A stretch of DNA of 64,000 bases, taken from NCBI RefSeq assembly GCF_014879975.1, contig NZ_CP062500.1, positions 1,612,001 to 1,676,000 of the forward strand, written 5' to 3'. Positions within the stretch are counted from its first letter, which is position 1; each line of letters opens with the position of its first letter. The translations under genes and the position numbers were made by a program. Shown here piece by piece: positions 36,401 to 51,400 of the stretch. Source of the stretch: Vibrio bathopelagicus (lineage in GTDB: Bacteria; Pseudomonadota; Gammaproteobacteria; Enterobacterales; Vibrionaceae). Below the pieces are notes generated by a model. It was not told the origin of the DNA, did not search any database, and was given only the letters and a program-made list of their open reading frames with translations.

Positions 36401-39400
36401 CAGCATCGCGGCGGACGACAACGTGTACGCGGCGGATGATGCTGCGAAAGCGAACCCGTTCTACACGGTGGATGCGAACGGTAATGTGAGTCTGACGGCC
36501 GCAGGCGCGGCAGCGTTCACCAACGACTACGAGTTAGATAGCAACAGCCACCAAATCACCGTGACGGCGACGGGCACGGACGGTTCGGGTGCTGACACGG
36601 TTGATACGATCGTGGTGACGCTGAACGAAACGAACGTGAATGACAGCGCGACCGAGTTCACTGAAGAGAGTGATACGTTCGAGTATGCGGAAGGCACGGC
36701 AGCGGGCGAGACGCTGGGCACGGTCACGGCGACCGACGCGGATGGCTCAAACATCAGTTACAGCATCGCGGCGGACGACAACGTGTACGCGGCGGATGAT
36801 GCTGCGAAAGCGAACCCGTTCTACACGGTGGATGCGAACGGTAATGTGAGTCTGACGGCCGCAGGCGCGGCAGCGTTCACCAACGACTACGAGTTAGATA
36901 GCAACAGCCACCAAATCACCGTGACGGCGACGGGCACGGACGGTTCGGGTGCTGACACGGTTGATACGATCGTGGTGACGCTGAACGAAACGAACGTGAA
37001 TGACAGCGCGACCGAGTTCACTGAAGAGAGTGATACGTTCGAGTATGCGGAAGGCACGGCAGCGGGCGAGACGCTGGGCACGGTCACGGCGACCGACGCG
37101 GATGGCTCAAACATCAGTTACAGCATCGCGGCGGACGACAACGTGTACGCGGCGGATGATGCTGCGAAAGCGAACCCGTTCTACACGGTGGATGCGAACG
37201 GTAATGTGAGTCTGACGGCCGCAGGCGCGGCAGCGTTCACCAACGACTACGAGTTAGATAGCAACAGCCACCAAATCACCGTGACGGCGACGGGCACGGA
37301 CGGTTCGGGTGCTGACACGGTTGATACGATCGTGGTGACGCTGAACGAAACGAACGTGAATGACAGCGCGACCGAGTTCACTGAAGAGAGTGATACGTTC
37401 GAGTATGCGGAAGGCACGGCAGCGGGCGAGACGCTGGGCACGGTCACGGCGACCGACGCGGATGGCTCAAACATCAGTTACAGCATCGCGGCGGACGACA
37501 ACGTGTACGCGGCGGATGATGCTGCGAAAGCGAACCCGTTCTACACGGTGGATGCGAACGGTAATGTGAGTCTGACGGCCGCAGGCGCGGCAGCGTTCAC
37601 CAACGACTACGAGTTAGATAGCAACAGCCACCAAATCACCGTGACGGCGACGGGCACGGACGGTTCGGGTGCTGACACGGTTGATACGATCGTGGTGACG
37701 CTGAACGAAACGAACGTGAATGACAGCGCGACCGAGTTCACTGAAGAGAGTGATACGTTCGAGTATGCGGAAGGCACGGCAGCGGGCGAGACGCTGGGCA
37801 CGGTCACGGCGACCGACGCGGATGGCTCAAACATCAGTTACAGCATCGCGGCGGACGACAACGTGTACGCGGCGGATGATGCTGCGAAAGCGAACCCGTT
37901 CTACACGGTGGATGCGAACGGTAATGTGAGTCTGACGGCCGCAGGCGCGGCAGCGTTCACCAACGACTACGAGTTAGATAGCAACAGCCACCAAATCACC
38001 GTGACGGCGACGGGCACGGACGGTTCGGGTGCTGACACGGTTGATACGATCGTGGTGACGCTGAACGAAACGAACGTGAATGACAGCGCGACCGAGTTCA
38101 CTGAAGAGAGTGATACGTTCGAGTATGCGGAAGGCACGGCAGCGGGCGAGACGCTGGGCACGGTCACGGCGACCGACGCGGATGGCTCAAACATCAGTTA
38201 CAGCATCGCGGCGGACGACAACGTGTACGCGGCGGATGATGCTGCGAAAGCGAACCCGTTCTACACGGTGGATGCGAACGGTAATGTGAGTCTGACGGCC
38301 GCAGGCGCGGCAGCGTTCACCAACGACTACGAGTTAGATAGCAACAGCCACCAAATCACCGTGACGGCGACGGGCACGGACGGTTCGGGTGCTGACACGG
38401 TTGATACGATCGTGGTGACGCTGAACGAAACGAACGTGAATGACAGCGCGACCGAGTTCACTGAAGAGAGTGATACGTTCGAGTATGCGGAAGGCACGGC
38501 AGCGGGCGAGACGCTGGGCACGGTCACGGCGACCGACGCGGATGGCTCAAACATCAGTTACAGCATCGCGGCGGACGACAACGTGTACGCGGCGGATGAT
38601 GCTGCGAAAGCGAACCCGTTCTACACGGTGGATGCGAACGGTAATGTGAGTCTGACGGCCGCAGGCGCGGCAGCGTTCACCAACGACTACGAGTTAGATA
38701 GCAACAGCCACCAAATCACCGTGACGGCGACGGGCACGGACGGTTCGGGTGCTGACACGGTTGATACGATCGTGGTGACGCTGAACGAAACGAACGTGAA
38801 TGACAGCGCGACCGAGTTCACTGAAGAGAGTGATACGTTCGAGTATGCGGAAGGCACGGCAGCGGGCGAGACGCTGGGCACGGTCACGGCGACCGACGCG
38901 GATGGCTCAAACATCAGTTACAGCATCGCGGCGGACGACAACGTGTACGCGGCGGATGATGCTGCGAAAGCGAACCCGTTCTACACGGTGGATGCGAACG
39001 GTAATGTGAGTCTGACGGCCGCAGGCGCGGCAGCGTTCACCAACGACTACGAGTTAGATAGCAACAGCCACCAAATCACCGTGACGGCGACGGGCACGGA
39101 CGGTTCGGGTGCTGACACGGTTGATACGATCGTGGTGACGCTGAACGAAACGAACGTGAATGACAGCGCGACCGAGTTCACTGAAGAGAGTGATACGTTC
39201 GAGTATGCGGAAGGCACGGCAGCGGGCGAGACGCTGGGCACGGTCACGGCGACCGACGCGGATGGCTCAAACATCAGTTACAGCATCGCGGCGGACGACA
39301 ACGTGTACGCGGCGGATGATGCTGCGAAAGCGAACCCGTTCTACACGGTGGATGCGAACGGTAATGTGAGTCTGACGGCCGCAGGCGCGGCAGCGTTCAC

Positions 39401-42400
39401 CAACGACTACGAGTTAGATAGCAACAGCCACCAAATCACCGTGACGGCGACGGGCACGGACGGTTCGGGTGCTGACACGGTTGATACGATCGTGGTGACG
39501 CTGAACGAAACGAACGTGAATGACAGCGCGACCGAGTTCACTGAAGAGAGTGATACGTTCGAGTATGCGGAAGGCACGGCAGCGGGCGAGACGCTGGGCA
39601 CGGTCACGGCGACCGACGCGGATGGCTCAAACATCAGTTACAGCATCGCGGCGGACGACAACGTGTACGCGGCGGATGATGCTGCGAAAGCGAACCCGTT
39701 CTACACGGTGGATGCGAACGGTAATGTGAGTCTGACGGCCGCAGGCGCGGCAGCGTTCACCAACGACTACGAGTTAGATAGCAACAGCCACCAAATCACC
39801 GTGACGGCGACGGGCACGGACGGTTCGGGTGCTGACACGGTTGATACGATCGTGGTGACGCTGAACGAAACGAACGTGAATGACAGCGCGACCGAGTTCA
39901 CTGAAGAGAGTGATACGTTCGAGTATGCGGAAGGCACGGCAGCGGGCGAGACGCTGGGCACGGTCACGGCGACCGACGCGGATGGCTCAAACATCAGTTA
40001 CAGCATCGCGGCGGACGACAACGTGTACGCGGCGGATGATGCTGCGAAAGCGAACCCGTTCTACACGGTGGATGCGAACGGTAATGTGAGTCTGACGGCC
40101 GCAGGCGCGGCAGCGTTCACCAACGACTACGAGTTAGATAGCAACAGCCACCAAATCACCGTGACGGCGACGGGCACGGACGGTTCGGGTGCTGACACGG
40201 TTGATACGATCGTGGTGACGCTGAACGAAACGAACGTGAATGACAGCGCGACCGAGTTCACTGAAGAGAGTGATACGTTCGAGTATGCGGAAGGCACGGC
40301 AGCGGGCGAGACGCTGGGCACGGTCACGGCGACCGACGCGGATGGCTCAAACATCAGTTACAGCATCGCGGCGGACGACAACGTGTACGCGGCGGATGAT
40401 GCTGCGAAAGCGAACCCGTTCTACACGGTGGATGCGAACGGTAATGTGAGTCTGACGGCCGCAGGCGCGGCAGCGTTCACCAACGACTACGAGTTAGATA
40501 GCAACAGCCACCAAATCACCGTGACGGCGACGGGCACGGACGGTTCGGGTGCTGACACGGTTGATACGATCGTGGTGACGCTGAACGAAACGAACGTGAA
40601 TGACAGCGCGACCGAGTTCACTGAAGAGAGTGATACGTTCGAGTATGCGGAAGGCACGGCAGCGGGCGAGACGCTGGGCACGGTCACGGCGACCGACGCG
40701 GATGGCTCAAACATCAGTTACAGCATCGCGGCGGACGACAACGTGTACGCGGCGGATGATGCTGCGAAAGCGAACCCGTTCTACACGGTGGATGCGAACG
40801 GTAATGTGAGTCTGACGGCCGCAGGCGCGGCAGCGTTCACCAACGACTACGAGTTAGATAGCAACAGCCACCAAATCACCGTGACGGCGACGGGCACGGA
40901 CGGTTCGGGTGCTGACACGGTTGATACGATCGTGGTGACGCTGAACGAAACGAACGTGAATGACAGCGCGACCGAGTTCACTGAAGAGAGTGATACGTTC
41001 GAGTATGCGGAAGGCACGGCAGCGGGCGAGACGCTGGGCACGGTCACGGCGACCGACGCGGATGGCTCAAACATCAGTTACAGCATCGCGGCGGACGACA
41101 ACGTGTACGCGGCGGATGATGCTGCGAAAGCGAACCCGTTCTACACGGTGGATGCGAACGGTAATGTGAGTCTGACGGCCGCAGGCGCGGCAGCGTTCAC
41201 CAACGACTACGAGTTAGATAGCAACAGCCACCAAATCACCGTGACGGCGACGGGCACGGACGGTTCGGGTGCTGACACGGTTGATACGATCGTGGTGACG
41301 CTGAACGAAACGAACGTGAATGACAGCGCGACCGAGTTCACTGAAGAGAGTGATACGTTCGAGTATGCGGAAGGCACGGCAGCGGGCGAGACGCTGGGCA
41401 CGGTCACGGCGACCGACGCGGATGGCTCAAACATCAGTTACAGCATCGCGGCGGACGACAACGTGTACGCGGCGGATGATGCTGCGAAAGCGAACCCGTT
41501 CTACACGGTGGATGCGAACGGTAATGTGAGTCTGACGGCCGCAGGCGCGGCAGCGTTCACCAACGACTACGAGTTAGATAGCAACAGCCACCAAATCACC
41601 GTGACGGCGACGGGCACGGACGGTTCGGGTGCTGACACGGTTGATACGATCGTGGTGACGCTGAACGAAACGAACGTGAATGACAGCGCGACCGAGTTCA
41701 CTGAAGAGAGTGATACGTTCGAGTATGCGGAAGGCACGGCAGCGGGCGAGACGCTGGGCACGGTCACGGCGACCGACGCGGATGGCTCAAACATCAGTTA
41801 CAGCATCGCGGCGGACGACAACGTGTACGCGGCGGATGATGCTGCGAAAGCGAACCCGTTCTACACGGTGGATGCGAACGGTAATGTGAGTCTGACGGCC
41901 GCAGGCGCGGCAGCGTTCACCAACGACTACGAGTTAGATAGCAACAGCCACCAAATCACCGTGACGGCGACGGGCACGGACGGTTCGGGTGCTGACACGG
42001 TTGATACGATCGTGGTGACGCTGAACGAAACGAACGTGAATGACAGCGCGACCGAGTTCACTGAAGAGAGTGATACGTTCGAGTATGCGGAAGGCACGGC
42101 AGCGGGCGAGACGCTGGGCACGGTCACGGCGACCGACGCGGATGGCTCAAACATCAGTTACAGCATCGCGGCGGACGACAACGTGTACGCGGCGGATGAT
42201 GCTGCGAAAGCGAACCCGTTCTACACGGTGGATGCGAACGGTAATGTGAGTCTGACGGCCGCAGGCGCGGCAGCGTTCACCAACGACTACGAGTTAGATA
42301 GCAACAGCCACCAAATCACCGTGACGGCGACGGGCACGGACGGTTCGGGTGCTGACACGGTTGATACGATCGTGGTGACGCTGAACGAAACGAACGTGAA

Positions 42401-45400
42401 TGACAGCGCGACCGAGTTCACTGAAGAGAGTGATACGTTCGAGTATGCGGAAGGCACGGCAGCGGGCGAGACGCTGGGCACGGTCACGGCGACCGACGCG
42501 GATGGCTCAAACATCAGTTACAGCATCGCGGCGGACGACAACGTGTACGCGGCGGATGATGCTGCGAAAGCGAACCCGTTCTACACGGTGGATGCGAACG
42601 GTAATGTGAGTCTGACGGCCGCAGGCGCGGCAGCGTTCACCAACGACTACGAGTTAGATAGCAACAGCCACCAAATCACCGTGACGGCGACGGGCACGGA
42701 CGGTTCGGGTGCTGACACGGTTGATACGATCGTGGTGACGCTGAACGAAACGAACGTGAATGACAGCGCGACCGAGTTCACTGAAGAGAGTGATACGTTC
42801 GAGTATGCGGAAGGCACGGCAGCGGGCGAGACGCTGGGCACGGTCACGGCGACCGACGCGGATGGCTCAAACATCAGTTACAGCATCGCGGCGGACGACA
42901 ACGTGTACGCGGCGGATGATGCTGCGAAAGCGAACCCGTTCTACACGGTGGATGCGAACGGTAATGTGAGTCTGACGGCCGCAGGCGCGGCAGCGTTCAC
43001 CAACGACTACGAGTTAGATAGCAACAGCCACCAAATCACCGTGACGGCGACGGGCACGGACGGTTCGGGTGCTGACACGGTTGATACGATCGTGGTGACG
43101 CTGAACGAAACGAACGTGAATGACAGCGCGACCGAGTTCACTGAAGAGAGTGATACGTTCGAGTATGCGGAAGGCACGGCAGCGGGCGAGACGCTGGGCA
43201 CGGTCACGGCGACCGACGCGGATGGCTCAAACATCAGTTACAGCATCGCGGCGGACGACAACGTGTACGCGGCGGATGATGCTGCGAAAGCGAACCCGTT
43301 CTACACGGTGGATGCGAACGGTAATGTGAGTCTGACGGCCGCAGGCGCGGCAGCGTTCACCAACGACTACGAGTTAGATAGCAACAGCCACCAAATCACC
43401 GTGACGGCGACGGGCACGGACGGTTCGGGTGCTGACACGGTTGATACGATCGTGGTGACGCTGAACGAAACGAACGTGAATGACAGCGCGACCGAGTTCA
43501 CTGAAGAGAGTGATACGTTCGAGTATGCGGAAGGCACGGCAGCGGGCGAGACGCTGGGCACGGTCACGGCGACCGACGCGGATGGCTCAAACATCAGTTA
43601 CAGCATCGCGGCGGACGACAACGTGTACGCGGCGGATGATGCTGCGAAAGCGAACCCGTTCTACACGGTGGATGCGAACGGTAATGTGAGTCTGACGGCC
43701 GCAGGCGCGGCAGCGTTCACCAACGACTACGAGTTAGATAGCAACAGCCACCAAATCACCGTGACGGCGACGGGCACGGACGGTTCGGGTGCTGACACGG
43801 TTGATACGATCGTGGTGACGCTGAACGAAACGAACGTGAATGACAGCGCGACCGAGTTCACTGAAGAGAGTGATACGTTCGAGTATGCGGAAGGCACGGC
43901 AGCGGGCGAGACGCTGGGCACGGTCACGGCGACCGACGCGGATGGCTCAAACATCAGTTACAGCATCGCGGCGGACGACAACGTGTACGCGGCGGATGAT
44001 GCTGCGAAAGCGAACCCGTTCTACACGGTGGATGCGAACGGTAATGTGAGTCTGACGGCCGCAGGCGCGGCAGCGTTCACCAACGACTACGAGTTAGATA
44101 GCAACAGCCACCAAATCACCGTGACGGCGACGGGCACGGACGGTTCGGGTGCTGACACGGTTGATACGATCGTGGTGACGCTGAACGAAACGAACGTGAA
44201 TGACAGCGCGACCGAGTTCACTGAAGAGAGTGATACGTTCGAGTATGCGGAAGGCACGGCAGCGGGCGAGACGCTGGGCACGGTCACGGCGACCGACGCG
44301 GATGGCTCAAACATCAGTTACAGCATCGCGGCGGACGACAACGTGTACGCGGCGGATGATGCTGCGAAAGCGAACCCGTTCTACACGGTGGATGCGAACG
44401 GTAATGTGAGTCTGACGGCCGCAGGCGCGGCAGCGTTCACCAACGACTACGAGTTAGATAGCAACAGCCACCAAATCACCGTGACGGCGACGGGCACGGA
44501 CGGTTCGGGTGCTGACACGGTTGATACGATCGTGGTGACGCTGAACGAAACGAACGTGAATGACAGCGCGACCGAGTTCACTGAAGAGAGTGATACGTTC
44601 GAGTATGCGGAAGGCACGGCAGCGGGCGAGACGCTGGGCACGGTCACGGCGACCGACGCGGATGGCTCAAACATCAGTTACAGCATCGCGGCGGACGACA
44701 ACGTGTACGCGGCGGATGATGCTGCGAAAGCGAACCCGTTCTACACGGTGGATGCGAACGGTAATGTGAGTCTGACGGCCGCAGGCGCGGCAGCGTTCAC
44801 CAACGACTACGAGTTAGATAGCAACAGCCACCAAATCACCGTGACGGCGACGGGCACGGACGGTTCGGGTGCTGACACGGTTGATACGATCGTGGTGACG
44901 CTGAACGAAACGAACGTGAATGACAGCGCGACCGAGTTCACTGAAGAGAGTGATACGTTCGAGTATGCGGAAGGCACGGCAGCGGGCGAGACGCTGGGCA
45001 CGGTCACGGCGACCGACGCGGATGGCTCAAACATCAGTTACAGCATCGCGGCGGACGACAACGTGTACGCGGCGGATGATGCTGCGAAAGCGAACCCGTT
45101 CTACACGGTGGATGCGAACGGTAATGTGAGTCTGACGGCCGCAGGCGCGGCAGCGTTCACCAACGACTACGAGTTAGATAGCAACAGCCACCAAATCACC
45201 GTGACGGCGACGGGCACGGACGGTTCGGGTGCTGACACGGTTGATACGATCGTGGTGACGCTGAACGAAACGAACGTGAATGACAGCGCGACCGAGTTCA
45301 CTGAAGAGAGTGATACGTTCGAGTATGCGGAAGGCACGGCAGCGGGCGAGACGCTGGGCACGGTCACGGCGACCGACGCGGATGGCTCAAACATCAGTTA

Positions 45401-48400
45401 CAGCATCGCGGCGGACGACAACGTGTACGCGGCGGATGATGCTGCGAAAGCGAACCCGTTCTACACGGTGGATGCGAACGGTAATGTGAGTCTGACGGCC
45501 GCAGGCGCGGCAGCGTTCACCAACGACTACGAGTTAGATAGCAACAGCCACCAAATCACCGTGACGGCGACGGGCACGGACGGTTCGGGTGCTGACACGG
45601 TTGATACGATCGTGGTGACGCTGAACGAAACGAACGTGAATGACAGCGCGACCGAGTTCACTGAAGAGAGTGATACGTTCGAGTATGCGGAAGGCACGGC
45701 AGCGGGCGAGACGCTGGGCACGGTCACGGCGACCGACGCGGATGGCTCAAACATCAGTTACAGCATCGCGGCGGACGACAACGTGTACGCGGCGGATGAT
45801 GCTGCGAAAGCGAACCCGTTCTACACGGTGGATGCGAACGGTAATGTGAGTCTGACGGCCGCAGGCGCGGCAGCGTTCACCAACGACTACGAGTTAGATA
45901 GCAACAGCCACCAAATCACCGTGACGGCGACGGGCACGGACGGTTCGGGTGCTGACACGGTTGATACGATCGTGGTGACGCTGAACGAAACGAACGTGAA
46001 TGACAGCGCGACCGAGTTCACTGAAGAGAGTGATACGTTCGAGTATGCGGAAGGCACGGCAGCGGGCGAGACGCTGGGCACGGTCACGGCGACCGACGCG
46101 GATGGCTCAAACATCAGTTACAGCATCGCGGCGGACGACAACGTGTACGCGGCGGATGATGCTGCGAAAGCGAACCCGTTCTACACGGTGGATGCGAACG
46201 GTAATGTGAGTCTGACGGCCGCAGGCGCGGCAGCGTTCACCAACGACTACGAGTTAGATAGCAACAGCCACCAAATCACCGTGACGGCGACGGGCACGGA
46301 CGGTTCGGGTGCTGACACGGTTGATACGATCGTGGTGACGCTGAACGAAACGAACGTGAATGACAGCGCGACCGAGTTCACTGAAGAGAGTGATACGTTC
46401 GAGTATGCGGAAGGCACGGCAGCGGGCGAGACGCTGGGCACGGTCACGGCGACCGACGCGGATGGCTCAAACATCAGTTACAGCATCGCGGCGGACGACA
46501 ACGTGTACGCGGCGGATGATGCTGCGAAAGCGAACCCGTTCTACACGGTGGATGCGAACGGTAATGTGAGTCTGACGGCCGCAGGCGCGGCAGCGTTCAC
46601 CAACGACTACGAGTTAGATAGCAACAGCCACCAAATCACCGTGACGGCGACGGGCACGGACGGTTCGGGTGCTGACACGGTTGATACGATCGTGGTGACG
46701 CTGAACGAAACGAACGTGAATGACAGCGCGACCGAGTTCACTGAAGAGAGTGATACGTTCGAGTATGCGGAAGGCACGGCAGCGGGCGAGACGCTGGGCA
46801 CGGTCACGGCGACCGACGCGGATGGCTCAAACATCAGTTACAGCATCGCGGCGGACGACAACGTGTACGCGGCGGATGATGCTGCGAAAGCGAACCCGTT
46901 CTACACGGTGGATGCGAACGGTAATGTGAGTCTGACGGCCGCAGGCGCGGCAGCGTTCACCAACGACTACGAGTTAGATAGCAACAGCCACCAAATCACC
47001 GTGACGGCGACGGGCACGGACGGTTCGGGTGCTGACACGGTTGATACGATCGTGGTGACGCTGAACGAAACGAACGTGAATGACAGCGCGACCGAGTTCA
47101 CTGAAGAGAGTGATACGTTCGAGTATGCGGAAGGCACGGCAGCGGGCGAGACGCTGGGCACGGTCACGGCGACCGACGCGGATGGCTCAAACATCAGTTA
47201 CAGCATCGCGGCGGACGACAACGTGTACGCGGCGGATGATGCTGCGAAAGCGAACCCGTTCTACACGGTGGATGCGAACGGTAATGTGAGTCTGACGGCC
47301 GCAGGCGCGGCAGCGTTCACCAACGACTACGAGTTAGATAGCAACAGCCACCAAATCACCGTGACGGCGACGGGCACGGACGGTTCGGGTGCTGACACGG
47401 TTGATACGATCGTGGTGACGCTGAACGAAACGAACGTGAATGACAGCGCGACCGAGTTCACTGAAGAGAGTGATACGTTCGAGTATGCGGAAGGCACGGC
47501 AGCGGGCGAGACGCTGGGCACGGTCACGGCGACCGACGCGGATGGCTCAAACATCAGTTACAGCATCGCGGCGGACGACAACGTGTACGCGGCGGATGAT
47601 GCTGCGAAAGCGAACCCGTTCTACACGGTGGATGCGAACGGTAATGTGAGTCTGACGGCCGCAGGCGCGGCAGCGTTCACCAACGACTACGAGTTAGATA
47701 GCAACAGCCACCAAATCACCGTGACGGCGACGGGCACGGACGGTTCGGGTGCTGACACGGTTGATACGATCGTGGTGACGCTGAACGAAACGAACGTGAA
47801 TGACAGCGCGACCGAGTTCACTGAAGAGAGTGATACGTTCGAGTATGCGGAAGGCACGGCAGCGGGCGAGACGCTGGGCACGGTCACGGCGACCGACGCG
47901 GATGGCTCAAACATCAGTTACAGCATCGCGGCGGACGACAACGTGTACGCGGCGGATGATGCTGCGAAAGCGAACCCGTTCTACACGGTGGATGCGAACG
48001 GTAATGTGAGTCTGACGGCCGCAGGCGCGGCAGCGTTCACCAACGACTACGAGTTAGATAGCAACAGCCACCAAATCACCGTGACGGCGACGGGCACGGA
48101 CGGTTCGGGTGCTGACACGGTTGATACGATCGTGGTGACGCTGAACGAAACGAACGTGAATGACAGCGCGACCGAGTTCACTGAAGAGAGTGATACGTTC
48201 GAGTATGCGGAAGGCACGGCAGCGGGCGAGACGCTGGGCACGGTCACGGCGACCGACGCGGATGGCTCAAACATCAGTTACAGCATCGCGGCGGACGACA
48301 ACGTGTACGCGGCGGATGATGCTGCGAAAGCGAACCCGTTCTACACGGTGGATGCGAACGGTAATGTGAGTCTGACGGCCGCAGGCGCGGCAGCGTTCAC

Positions 48401-51400
48401 CAACGACTACGAGTTAGATAGCAACAGCCACCAAATCACCGTGACGGCGACGGGCACGGACGGTTCGGGTGCTGACACGGTTGATACGATCGTGGTGACG
48501 CTGAACGAAACGAACGTGAATGACAGCGCGACCGAGTTCACTGAAGAGAGTGATACGTTCGAGTATGCGGAAGGCACGGCAGCGGGCGAGACGCTGGGCA
48601 CGGTCACGGCGACCGACGCGGATGGCTCAAACATCAGTTACAGCATCGCGGCGGACGACAACGTGTACGCGGCGGATGATGCTGCGAAAGCGAACCCGTT
48701 CTACACGGTGGATGCGAACGGTAATGTGAGTCTGACGGCCGCAGGCGCGGCAGCGTTCACCAACGACTACGAGTTAGATAGCAACAGCCACCAAATCACC
48801 GTGACGGCGACGGGCACGGACGGTTCGGGTGCTGACACGGTTGATACGATCGTGGTGACGCTGAACGAAACGAACGTGAATGACAGCGCGACCGAGTTCA
48901 CTGAAGAGAGTGATACGTTCGAGTATGCGGAAGGCACGGCAGCGGGCGAGACGCTGGGCACGGTCACGGCGACCGACGCGGATGGCTCAAACATCAGTTA
49001 CAGCATCGCGGCGGACGACAACGTGTACGCGGCGGATGATGCTGCGAAAGCGAACCCGTTCTACACGGTGGATGCGAACGGTAATGTGAGTCTGACGGCC
49101 GCAGGCGCGGCAGCGTTCACCAACGACTACGAGTTAGATAGCAACAGCCACCAAATCACCGTGACGGCGACGGGCACGGACGGTTCGGGTGCTGACACGG
49201 TTGATACGATCGTGGTGACGCTGAACGAAACGAACGTGAATGACAGCGCGACCGAGTTCACTGAAGAGAGTGATACGTTCGAGTATGCGGAAGGCACGGC
49301 AGCGGGCGAGACGCTGGGCACGGTCACGGCGACCGACGCGGATGGCTCAAACATCAGTTACAGCATCGCGGCGGACGACAACGTGTACGCGGCGGATGAT
49401 GCTGCGAAAGCGAACCCGTTCTACACGGTGGATGCGAACGGTAATGTGAGTCTGACGGCCGCAGGCGCGGCAGCGTTCACCAACGACTACGAGTTAGATA
49501 GCAACAGCCACCAAATCACCGTGACGGCGACGGGCACGGACGGTTCGGGTGCTGACACGGTTGATACGATCGTGGTGACGCTGAACGAAACGAACGTGAA
49601 TGACAGCGCGACCGAGTTCACTGAAGAGAGTGATACGTTCGAGTATGCGGAAGGCACGGCAGCGGGCGAGACGCTGGGCACGGTCACGGCGACCGACGCG
49701 GATGGCTCAAACATCAGTTACAGCATCGCGGCGGACGACAACGTGTACGCGGCGGATGATGCTGCGAAAGCGAACCCGTTCTACACGGTGGATGCGAACG
49801 GTAATGTGAGTCTGACGGCCGCAGGCGCGGCAGCGTTCACCAACGACTACGAGTTAGATAGCAACAGCCACCAAATCACCGTGACGGCGACGGGCACGGA
49901 CGGTTCGGGTGCTGACACGGTTGATACGATCGTGGTGACGCTGAACGAAACGAACGTGAATGAAGCCCCGGAAGCCGAAGACTTCACCGAAATAACGGAA
50001 AACAGCGTAACTACCGTAGACTTTGCTCCTCACACGAGTGATGAAGAAGATGATGCAGCTGGTATTGAGACTTCCGTTATTGTCGAAAGTGATCCTATAT
50101 GGGGTACTTTGTATGAGGTCGCGGATGATGGGACCAAAACTGAGGTTGTTATAGGCCAAGAGTATGGTGATGCTGATAACTTTGAGTATGTTGTCGATTC
50201 TAATGTCGCGGAACAACTTAGCTTTAGCGCAGCTGATCTTGCATCGTCAATAGACACATCAACCGGCAGTACGTCAATCAGTTATTTTAATGACATGATC
50301 ACCATTTCTGCAGGTACTTATACTGGCAACAGTCCAGTTGGTTCTGATGTAGTGGCTAACCCTGGCGTTTACCTTAATTATGATGGTGCGGGCTCTGAAG
50401 ACGGTTTTGGTGTTTCGACGAGTAAATCGGGAAGCAGTGAATTAGATGTAACCTCAAAAGAATTTATCTCTGTCGACTTTGCGAATAGTGGCGCAGAAAT
50501 ACTATCGGCGGATTTGAGTTTTGGTAGTGCCTACGGGAACTACAATGCCAATAGCAGTGCCGATGGTGAGATTAATGTTGTTGCACTCGATGCATTAGGT
50601 AACGTAGTTGGAACATTCAATTTCAATACCGAAAACGGCTCAAATTCTGGAGATGAATATACGCTTTCAATAGACAGTGACGGGCATGCTGTAGTGAACG
50701 TTTCCATCCCTGATGGCAATGGCGGATTTATTCCCTTTACTGAGCTTAGGGTATTTATGACTCAAGACGGTTCTGCAAACCCAAATCGGAATTCGAACCT
50801 TACATTCCAAGGTGTAGACGTCGTTGATGCTAAAGTAACAGAAACGATTGATTACAAAGTAGAAGACTCTACTGATTTAGAAAGTGATCCTGCACAAGTA
50901 ACTATTGTCACTGATTCAATCGTAACCCCATCACCTGTAGTGACGGATATTTCTAGAGATTTTTCCGAAGATACAGGAACGGCGCAAACAGTTACTGGGA
51001 ATATAGATGTTCTGTATGCCGACGCCATTATTTTGCAAACACCTTCAGAAAATTATACTTCGGGTGGGCAAGACATAACTTGGTCCTCTTCGAATGGAGG
51101 CCAAACATTAATTGGTAGCGCTAATGGTTCCGCGATCATAACTGCAGTCATCGACGATGCTGGTAATTATTCCGTGATTTTTGATGGTCCAATTGATCAC
51201 TTAGATGGAAATACGACTTTAGATGAAATGACCGTTGATATTGGGGTCGTAGCGACTAATGACGTAGGTACTGAAACTGGCTCAATCTCACTTGTCATTG
51301 ATGACGATGTTCCATTGGCTCAGGCTATAATCAACGATCTTCAGCCATCTGCAAAAGCAGGTGCTAACGTTCAACTTATCCTAGATGTATCAGGCTCTAT

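Noticed and set aside
34840..49809. Dozens of 69- and 75-codon open frames repeated every 360 bp in other frames of the adhesin stalk
   Set aside because: They are shadows of the repeat unit in wrong frames, with biased Arg- or Ser-rich composition, and vary only with copy number. The long frame of the adhesin explains the DNA.
34815..49934. Possible CRISPR array or satellite-like non-coding repeat
   Set aside because: The period is 360 bp with no unique spacers, and the frame is open throughout and encodes cadherin-like domains.
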